Origin: Clostridioides difficile
Lineage (GTDB): Bacteria > Bacillota > Clostridia > Peptostreptococcales > Peptostreptococcaceae
Assembly (NCBI GenBank): GCA_012955965.1
Contig: JABBZI010000003.1
Coordinates: 1-64,000 of the forward strand
Length of the DNA stretch: 64,000 nt
Direction: 5' to 3'
The notes beneath the pieces were generated by a model, which did no database searches, was not told the origin of the DNA, and was given only the letters and a program-made list of their open reading frames with translations. The position numbers and the translations under genes are program-made. Of the stretch, positions 58,147 to 64,000 are shown piece by piece. Positions within the stretch are counted from its first letter, which is position 1. Each line of letters opens with the position of its first letter.

Positions 58147-59358
58147 ATGAGTCGACTAGAGAGACTCGAAATGAAGAATGTAGAAACTAAGCATTTACAA
58201 GAATTCAATCAATTGTTACGTTATGTATTTCAAGTGACAAACCATGATTTACAACAAGTCGGTTGGGAAGAAAGAGAAATAACTCTTGCTAAACTACCTG
58301 TATTAAGACAAGCTGATGTACTTGGTTGGTTTGATGAGGATAAACTAGTATCTCAAATAGCTGTTTATCCATTTAAAATCAATATATTTGGTAAAGAATA
58401 TGATATGGGCGGTCTTACTGGTGTTGGAACATATCCGGAATATTCTAATCTAGGTCTTATGGATAAACTAATGAGACAAGCATTAGCAGATATGAGAGAA
58501 AGAAAACAATCTATATCTTACTTATTCCCATATTCAATTCCATACTACCGTCGTAAGGGATGGGAAATAATATCTGATAAAATATCTTTTGAAATTAAAG
58601 ATACTCAGTTACCAAAAACAAAAGTTGTTTCAGGAGAAGTTAAACGTGCAAATATAGAGCATAAAGATATACGAAGTGTCTATGAACGTTTTTCTAAAAT
58701 GAATCATGCTTGCATGATTAGAAGTGAATTAGCTTGGGAAGAATATTGGCGTTGGGATTTAGAAGAACTGACTTGCGCTATTTATTATGATAAAAATCAT
58801 AACGCACAAGGTTATGTATTGTATTGGATTTCTGAAGAAATATTCTATATTAAAGAGATGGTATTTGTAGAAGAAGAAGCACGTACAGGATTATGGAATT
58901 TTATAAGTGCTCATTTTTCAATGATAAATAAAGTAGTTGGCAATACATATACAGATGAGCCATTGGCATTTCTACTTGAAGATGGGGATATTGAAGAAAA
59001 TGTAAAACCTTATTTTATGGGAAGAATTGTTGATATAGAACAATTTATAAGTCAGTACCCATTTAAAAGACAAGAAAGTGATGTAAAATTAGTTTTTCAG
59101 TTGAAAGACCCTTTACTAGATTGGAATACAGGAGTATTTACATTAAATGTTTCTAAAGATGGGAAAGGTACCTTGACTGTTGGTGGTGATAAGGCTGATT
59201 TAGAGGTTGATATACAAACACTTACAACTATGTTACTTAGCTATAAAAGACCAACATATCTTCATAAAATAAAGCGAATTATTTGTGATAAAGATACAGT
59301 AGTTTTATTAGAAAATCTTATTGAACGTGAAAATCCGTACTTCTCAGATTATTTTTAA
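58147..59358 (+). CDS. Eis-family GNAT N-acetyltransferase with SCP2-like C-terminal domain
   Basis: A 403-residue protein of the Eis type: two GNAT lobes (~1-290) and an SCP2-like C-terminal domain (~300-403, VFTLNVSKDGKGTLTVGG). The acetyl-CoA loop is in LTGVGTYPEYSNLGLMDKL, followed by LFPYSIPYYRRKGWEI, and the C-terminal carboxylate is in NPYFSDYF. Eis-like enzymes acetylate amines, including aminoglycosides in mycobacteria, but most clostridial members are uncharacterised. The start at 58147 follows GGAGG. Confidence 0.85.
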   Translation: MSRLERLEMKNVETKHLQEFNQLLRYVFQVTNHDLQQVGWEEREITLAKLPVLRQADVLGWFDEDKLVSQIAVYPFKINIFGKEYDMGGLTGVGTYPEYSNLGLMDKLMRQALADMRERKQSISYLFPYSIPYYRRKGWEIISDKISFEIKDTQLPKTKVVSGEVKRANIEHKDIRSVYERFSKMNHACMIRSELAWEEYWRWDLEELTCAIYYDKNHNAQGYVLYWISEEIFYIKEMVFVEEEARTGLWNFISAHFSMINKVVGNTYTDEPLAFLLEDGDIEENVKPYFMGRIVDIEQFISQYPFKRQESDVKLVFQLKDPLLDWNTGVFTLNVSKDGKGTLTVGGDKADLEVDIQTLTTMLLSYKRPTYLHKIKRIICDKDTVVLLENLIERENPYFSDYF

Positions 59359-59377
59359 TAAATTTTAAAATTTACCT

Positions 59378-59412
59378 GGGATTGTGTCATAGTATATGAT
59401 ACAATCCCTTTT
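59378..59412. terminator. Bidirectional terminator
   Basis: GGGATTGTGTCAT and ATGATACAATCCC (one G-U) separate convergent genes, with a T-run on the plus side. Confidence 0.8.
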
Positions 59413-59424
59413 CTAATTCGTTTT

Positions 59425-60330
59425 TTAGTTTATATCTACTAAATTATTGGTTTTGCTATAATTAATAACAAAATTCTTAAATCCACTAACAGCAGGAGTT
59501 AAATATTTATTTTTCATTGTAGCTAAATATATATATCTTTCGTGTATTGGATTTGTTATGGATAAAATTTTTACATTAAAGTATTTAAGTGCAAAGATAT
59601 TTGGAACAACAGCTATTCCATAGTTAATGGAGACTAGTCCTGCAACAGCAGTATCTTCTTCTGTCTCACAGATAATTTGAGGTTTTACATTGACTTTTTC
59701 AAAAAGATTATCAATGATTGGTCTAATACCACTATCTTCACTGAAGAATATAAAAGGATAATCTTTTGTATCCTTTAAATCTATACTATCATTTGATGCT
59801 AAAGGATGACTGTATGGTACTATTACAACCAATTCTTCTTGAAGTATAGCTGTAAAATCTATATTGGGTTCATTTGGAACGAAAGAACAAAATGCTAAAT
59901 CAAACTTCTCATCCTTTAGACCTTGTATAATCTTCTTTGTAGTACCTTGACCAAATGAAAATGAGATATTTTTATTTGACTCTTTTTCTAAAAAACTACC
60001 AATTATATTTGGAATGAAGTGAGCTCCTAATGTGTAAATAAATCCTAGGTCTACAACACCTTTTGATATACTAGTATATTCTCTAAGTTTTTTTTCTCCT
60101 CTTTCTAATTCACCTAATGCTTTATCAACATAGGTTAGAAAAAATTTGCCATATTTAGTAAGGCGAACATTTCTGCCTTGCTTTTCAAATAAAAAAGTAC
60201 CCAATTCTTTTTCAAGAGCTGATATAGCATGACTTAAGCTTGGTTGAGTTATAGATAATTGAGTAGCTGCTTTTGTATAGTGCTCAACTTTAGCTAAAAC
60301 TCTGAAGTAATGCAAATGATTTAGGTTCAT
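59425..60330 (-). CDS. LysR-family regulator divergent from aroD
   Basis: A 301-residue LysR regulator of normal length: HTH (~1-60, LHYFRVLAKVEHYTKAATQLSITQPSLSHAISALEKEL) and a periplasmic-binding-type effector domain (~90-295). It is similar in layout to CysL/GltC-type members. Transcribed away from aroD with 281 bp between the two starts, so it may control aroD; LysR regulators often do this with the divergent gene. Effector unknown. Confidence 0.9.
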   Translation of the reverse strand: MNLNHLHYFRVLAKVEHYTKAATQLSITQPSLSHAISALEKELGTFLFEKQGRNVRLTKYGKFFLTYVDKALGELERGEKKLREYTSISKGVVDLGFIYTLGAHFIPNIIGSFLEKESNKNISFSFGQGTTKKIIQGLKDEKFDLAFCSFVPNEPNIDFTAILQEELVVIVPYSHPLASNDSIDLKDTKDYPFIFFSEDSGIRPIIDNLFEKVNVKPQIICETEEDTAVAGLVSINYGIAVVPNIFALKYFNVKILSITNPIHERYIYLATMKNKYLTPAVSGFKNFVINYSKTNNLVDIN

Positions 60331-60611
60331 TGATATTCAATCCCTTCATAAGTAGTGAAATTCGAGTTATTTCTACATGATTATACCATAATTTGTAGAT
60401 TAATTCTATCAACATCGAGAATAATATATATTCTATTAAATGCAATTTAAAGAGTATTATGGAAACTATAAGGTATCATAGTAAATTCAACTATAAATAC
60501 ATTTAATATATAAGATTTATTATATATAATGTATATCATTTTACTGTATAATAAAATTGTGGAGAAAAGAGAATTTAAAATTCTATAGGATTTTTATGTA
60601 TGGAGGAGAGT

Positions 60612-61379
60612 ATGAAAAAGAAAGTTCAAGTAAAAAATGTTAATATAGGAGAGGGCATTCCTAAGATTTGTGTACCAATTATAGGCAAGAATAAAGAAGA
60701 TATTATAAAAGAGGTTAAATCATTAAAAGAAACTTGTTTGGATATTATAGAGTGGCGTGTTGATTTTTTTGAGAGTGTGGAAGATATTCAAGAAGTTAAG
60801 GAGACTCTTCATGAATTAAGAAGTTACATATCTGATATACCTTTACTATTTACATTTAGAAATGTAGTAGAGGGAGGAGAAAAATCAATATCGAAAGATT
60901 ATTATATTACATTGAATAAAGAGATTTCTAATACAGGTCTAGTAGATTTGATAGATGTGGAGTTATTTATAGGTGATGAAGTTATAGATGAAATAGTTGG
61001 TTTTGCTCACAAAAAAGAAGTGAAAGTAATCATTTCTAATCATGATTTTTATAAAACACCAAAAAAAGAAGAAATTATATCTCGTTTATGTAGAATGCAG
61101 GAGTTGGGAGCAGATTTACCTAAAATAGCTGTCATGCCACAAAGTGAAAATGATGTATTAGTGTTACTTGAAGCTACGAATGAAATGGCTAGAGTTTATG
61201 CAGATAGACCAATAATAACAATGTCCATGTCAGGAATGGGAGTTATAAGTCGATTATGTGGGGAAATATTTGGCTCTGCATTGACTTTTGGAGCTTCTAA
61301 GAATAGTTCAGCACCAGGACAAATATCATTTAAAGAATTAAATTCAGTACTTAGTTTATTACATAAGAGTATTAAATGA
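60612..61379 (+). CDS. aroD: Type I 3-dehydroquinate dehydratase
   Basis: Dehydrates 3-dehydroquinate to 3-dehydroshikimate by a Schiff-base lysine. The 255-residue TIM barrel is the family size. Conserved parts: PKICVPIIGK, the Glu-containing DIIEWRVDFFE, the catalytic His in ISNHDFYKTP, the Lys in LPKIAVMPQSE, and SAPGQIS at the end. The start at 60612 follows GGAGGAG; the ORF opening at 60600 lies in that site. It stands alone, without the other shikimate genes, next to a divergent LysR gene. Confidence 0.95.
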   Translation: MKKKVQVKNVNIGEGIPKICVPIIGKNKEDIIKEVKSLKETCLDIIEWRVDFFESVEDIQEVKETLHELRSYISDIPLLFTFRNVVEGGEKSISKDYYITLNKEISNTGLVDLIDVELFIGDEVIDEIVGFAHKKEVKVIISNHDFYKTPKKEEIISRLCRMQELGADLPKIAVMPQSENDVLVLLEATNEMARVYADRPIITMSMSGMGVISRLCGEIFGSALTFGASKNSSAPGQISFKELNSVLSLLHKSIK

Positions 61380-61417
61380 TTAAAAAAACATGAAAAGTAA
61401 TATCTTATAAATCAACT

Positions 61418-61440
61418 ATGGCATATTTGAAATATGCCAT
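61418..61440. repeat. Perfect 23-bp palindrome between convergent genes
   Basis: ATGGCATATTT and AAATATGCCAT meet around one G. Neither strand has a T-run after it, so it is a poor classical terminator; it may be a protein site or a weak terminator. Confidence 0.5.
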
Positions 61441-61447
61441 TAAAACA

Positions 61448-62125
61448 CTATAAATTGTATATATAATATAAGAGTATTACTCTGTTTTTTGAGTATTGTA
61501 CATTACAGCATTTGTATCTATCATCATCCATTACACTAGAATGTACAGGATACTTATTTTCGTTTAACCAATATTTTTGCATATTTTTAGTCCAAGATTT
61601 TGGGAATTTAAATACTTTTTTGTTTATTGTAATATCTTCATCTTCAAAAATATTAACTTCTTTTTCAATTTTTATTTTTCTATTATATATCTTATTGATA
61701 GATTCTTTATCTAGTTTTACATCCCTATACATATCAGGACAATAACAACAAACGTAACTCCTGTTTTTTCGACGTTTAAATTTTACAATTTTTTCTATAC
61801 TAATTTCTAATTTTTCTATATCGTTTTTTATAAATTTAATATCTTCTATATTGTCACTTGAAAAAAGTTCTGTCAGTTTTAGAGTATCTACAGTTTCTCT
61901 AATTATCTGTTTCTTATAAGAGCAGAGCTCATTTCCCAAAATAAGGTTTAATTTATTAAGTATGTAGTCATTTTTATATTTAAACATCTTGATTTTTTCT
62001 AATTCAGTGTTATCTTTAAATTTCAACTTTTCATACCTAAGAGTTATCTTGCTAAAAAGAGTATATTCTACATCAATATATTCTTTTGCAAGCTTAAATT
62101 TATCGCTACCTTCAATCACAATCAT
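61448..62125 (-). CDS. Hypothetical protein, 225 aa, two cysteine clusters
   Basis: A Lys-rich, soluble, mostly helical protein (~1-120) I do not recognise. Two cysteine groups stand out: YVCCYCPDMY at ~126 and RYKCCNVQY near the C-terminus (~205), so metal binding or disulfides are possible. A basic patch, KFKRRKNRS, lies just before the first. It lies downstream of sinR'/sinR on the same strand, separated by a terminator. The end (LLYYIYNL) is hydrophobic. No similarity to a named family can be claimed. Confidence 0.6.
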   Translation of the reverse strand: MIVIEGSDKFKLAKEYIDVEYTLFSKITLRYEKLKFKDNTELEKIKMFKYKNDYILNKLNLILGNELCSYKKQIIRETVDTLKLTELFSSDNIEDIKFIKNDIEKLEISIEKIVKFKRRKNRSYVCCYCPDMYRDVKLDKESINKIYNRKIKIEKEVNIFEDEDITINKKVFKFPKSWTKNMQKYWLNENKYPVHSSVMDDDRYKCCNVQYSKNRVILLYYIYNL

Positions 62126-62220
62126 AGCCTATCCCCAATCGTTTTATATTAAAATAAGGCCATAGAACATGGTCTAATAGTACTAATTAGCACTATAAGA
62201 CAATGTTAACACAAAAAGAC

Positions 62221-62253
62221 AAAAAAAGGTTATTTATTTCAAATAACCTTTTT
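62221..62253 (-). terminator. Terminator after sinR'
   Basis: AAAAAGGTTATTT pairs with AAATAACCTTTTT with a 5-base loop, giving T-runs in both directions. Confidence 0.85.
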
Positions 62254-62274
62254 GTTTATATAAAATATAAAGAA

Positions 62275-62601
62275 TCATATTCTATTCTTTTTTATTATAT
62301 CTATAATCTGCAATATCAGATTTAGCTCTCTCGAATTTAAGTCTTTTAACACTTCATTTATATCATTTTCTAAATATGTCTTTCCAATGGGAGTAATATC
62401 TTTTATAAGAGTATCTGCAGAGATATTTAATACACTTACAAACTTTATGAATGTTTTAAGACTTGGATTCTTCTTACCACTTTCTATTTGATTTATATAC
62501 CAAGGTGATACTCCAACCATATTTGCAAACTCTTTTGAAGTTAAATTAGCTTTTTTACGTTCTTCTTTAAGTCTTTTACCTATACAATTCATTACTGTCA
62601 T
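62275..62601 (-). CDS. SinR'-type XRE regulator, antagonist partner of SinR
   Basis: An XRE-fold protein of 108 residues from the ATG at 62601, which has GAGG six bases upstream; the next in-frame ATG (62592) gives 105, the length reported for SinR', and an upstream GTG at 62613 gives 112. Helix-turn-helix: RLKEERKKANLTSKEFANMV then WYINQIESGKKNPSLKTF. The C-terminal LNSRELNLILQIIDIIKK matches the SinR/SinI pairing helices. It begins right after the sinR stop. Known in C. difficile as the second gene of the sin locus that binds SinR. Confidence 0.87.
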   Translation of the reverse strand: MTVMNCIGKRLKEERKKANLTSKEFANMVGVSPWYINQIESGKKNPSLKTFIKFVSVLNISADTLIKDITPIGKTYLENDINEVLKDLNSRELNLILQIIDIIKKNRI

Positions 62602-62613
62602 TACTTTCCTCAC

Positions 62614-62952
62614 TTATATTTCTTTGTATTTAATAATGCATTTTATTAACTCTAACATTGTGGCTTGTTCTTTTTCAGTTAATTTATTAATCATTTCATA
62701 ACATTCCAAAGGTATAGAGTTATCAATGCCTTCTGCTGTAATAATATTTGCAAATAACAATTCAAGTGGTATATTCAAAGCAGTAGCGATTTTCATTATA
62801 ATATTGATGGATGTATTTGTTTCAGCTCTTTCAATCTGACCAATATATGTTGTATGTAAACCTGCTTTTTCTGCTAGAAATTCTTGACTATATCCCAGTT
62901 TTGTTCTATAGACTTTTATTCTATCTCCTATTATTTTTCCTATATTTGCCAA
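62614..62952 (-). CDS. sinR: SinR-type master regulator
   Basis: A 112-residue XRE regulator, the reported length for C. difficile SinR. HTH (~7-65): RIKVYRTKLGYSQEFLAEKA, then TYIGQIERAETNTSINIIMK and IATALNIPLELLF. A C-terminal helix pair (MINKLTEKEQATMLELIKCI) forms the multimerisation module. It starts with TTG at 62952 behind GGTGGAGGG. The locus is known to affect sporulation, motility and toxin production in C. difficile. A cluster of AGACTA half-sites lies about 50 bp upstream. Confidence 0.9.
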   Translation of the reverse strand: MANIGKIIGDRIKVYRTKLGYSQEFLAEKAGLHTTYIGQIERAETNTSINIIMKIATALNIPLELLFANIITAEGIDNSIPLECYEMINKLTEKEQATMLELIKCIIKYKEI

Positions 62953-63002
62953 TTATTATCCCTCCACCTTAGATTATATTCATAGTTTAAGTTGTTTTAT
63001 AT

Positions 63003-63084
63003 AGACTATTTATACTTTTTTAGTCTGAATATAGACTATATATGTTTTTAAACTGAAATATATGCTATTTATTTTGCATAGTCT
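63003..63084. promoter_or_regulatory. Cluster of four AGACTA/TAGTCT half-sites upstream of sinR
   Basis: AGACTA at 63003-63008 and 63033-63038, and its complement TAGTCT at 63021-63026 and 63079-63084. The middle pair, TAGTCT-N6-AGACTA, is a perfect dyad. The two AGACTA copies are exactly 30 bp apart. A TATAAT-like -10 for sinR lies at about 62971-62976. The rest of the 690-bp gap (63085-63643) is AT-rich with no gene apparent except the carbonic anhydrase leader. Confidence 0.55.
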
Positions 63085-63643
63085 GTATCTACAATAAATA
63101 AATATGGATAAATCATATTCTTAATTAGACAAATATTTTTTATAATTTCATACCCGTACTACAATAATAAAACGAATTAATAATATGTTAATTATAGCAT
63201 TTTTTATTGTAATTACATATTATATATGTAGAATATATTTTGAAAATTTAAATAATTTTGGATTTGACAATATAAGATGCTTGTAATATGTAGAAAATTT
63301 TTTGGTAAGTATTTAAAACATGACTAGTGTATTAGTAGAGTTGATATTTTTAAATATAATAAATAGATGTAAAATAGAAAAGCAATTATAATAGAAGATA
63401 GTTTATACAATAACATTTCATAAAAATATATAATTAAATAAATAATAAAATTGTATGATATTAGTTTCGATAATAAAAAAATAAATACGCAAATCTTTAT
63501 AAACATAAGTTATATTTAATATTATGTCAGAGTGATAATTTCATAAAAATATTTAATAACTATAAATTACGTTATATATATATATATTGTAGTTCAATAG
63601 TGATATAATAATAAAAAAATTTTTAAAGAGAGTGAGAGTACCT

Positions 63644-64000
63644 ATGAGAAAACTTGAAGAGATATTAGAGTATAATAAATCATTTGTAGAGAACAAAGAA
63701 TACGAAAAGTATGCAACATCAAAACATCCAAATAAAAAAATAGTAGTTTTATCTTGTATGGACACAAGATTAACTGAACTTTTGCCTAAAGCTATGAATT
63801 TAAAAAATGGAGATGTTAAGCTAATAAAAAATGCAGGAGCTACTATAATGCATCCTTTTGGCAGTATTATGAGAAGTATTCTAGTTGCAATTTATGAGTT
63901 TGATGTAGATGAGGTTATAGTTGTAGGGCATCATGGATGTGGGATGTGTAATGTTGATACAGATAAATTACTTAGTAAAATTTTAGATAGGGGAATATCT
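63644..64000 (+). CDS. Beta-carbonic anhydrase (partial, runs off the window)
   Basis: The first 119 codons of a beta-class carbonic anhydrase, which interconverts CO2 and bicarbonate with zinc. The zinc ligand and catalytic dyad are visible: Cys and Asp/Arg in VLSCMDTRL, then the second ligands in VVGHHGCGMC. VKLIKNAGATIMHPFGSIMRS is typical of the clade. It starts at the ATG at 63644 after GAGAGTGAGAG. The 3' end lies outside the window. Confidence 0.92.
   Translation, partial: MRKLEEILEYNKSFVENKEYEKYATSKHPNKKIVVLSCMDTRLTELLPKAMNLKNGDVKLIKNAGATIMHPFGSIMRSILVAIYEFDVDEVIVVGHHGCGMCNVDTDKLLSKILDRGIS

Noticed and set aside
63324-63506. A 60-codon minus-strand frame upstream of the carbonic anhydrase
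   Set aside because: Composed of Ile, Leu, Tyr and Phe from AT-rich DNA, no ribosome site, no conserved pattern.

Overview
The window is AT-rich Firmicute DNA and almost certainly comes from Clostridioides difficile or a very close relative. The identification rests on several lineage-specific loci seen together: a fused CspBA germination protease next to a pseudoprotease CspC; a radical-SAM aminomutase with Lys332 and Asn369, which mark glutamate 2,3-aminomutase; an anaerobic sulfite reductase operon ending in an FNT-family hydrosulfide channel; and a tandem sinR/sinR' pair. It reads as chromosomal backbone. No CRISPR array, insertion sequence, rRNA or tRNA was found. The only phage-like material is a small repressor/metallopeptidase module near 30 kb.

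Layout: 0-5.2 kb is a peptide-use block (two POT transporters around an Xaa-Pro aminopeptidase). 5.4-15.4 kb is mixed: cupin plus helical protein, PTS-like IIC protein, Ig-domain surface protein, amino-acid racemase with a divergent MocR regulator, glutamate aminomutase behind a structured leader, a small secreted protein and an AI-2E-type permease. 15.9-17.9 kb is a MoxR ATPase/VWA pair. 18.1-23.5 kb is the spore germination cluster cspBA-cspC plus a tiny DUF3787-like gene. 23.7-25.4 kb is a T-box-controlled asnS. 25.6-29.6 kb carries a hypothetical gene, a repeat-rich YARHG lipoprotein and a diguanylate cyclase. 29.9-30.9 kb is the phage-derived XRE/ImmA pair with its operator array. 31.3-33.2 kb is a pair of zinc-ribbon proteins.

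33.4-40 kb is a complete cytoplasmic sialic-acid pathway in one direction: nanE, nanA, an SSS sialate transporter, a YhcH-type protein, an O-acetylesterase, a ROK kinase and an RpiR regulator. No sialidase is present, so the locus scavenges free sialate. It is followed by a Crp/Fnr regulator, then a Cache-PAS-GGDEF cyclase and a periplasmic-binding-protein-GGDEF-EAL phosphodiesterase side by side. asrABC and the hydrosulfide channel follow (46.7-50.3 kb), preceded by a perfect CRP-type palindrome. 50.6-61.4 kb holds a FUSC protein, alpha/beta hydrolase, radical SAM protein, old-yellow-enzyme-type reductase, a Vat/CatB acetyltransferase, an Eis-like acetyltransferase, and a LysR regulator divergent from aroD. 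61.4-63 kb is an unknown protein plus sinR'/sinR, and the window ends inside a beta-carbonic anhydrase.

The observations most worth follow-up are regulatory: a leader in front of eam in which a hairpin would bring a distant strong Shine-Dalgarno next to the start codon and can compete with an alternative pairing; the match between a CRP palindrome at asrA and the CRP-like recognition helix of the regulator encoded 6 kb upstream; arrays of repeated half-sites in front of sinR and of the phage-type repressor; and two POT transporters with a damaged proton-coupling motif.
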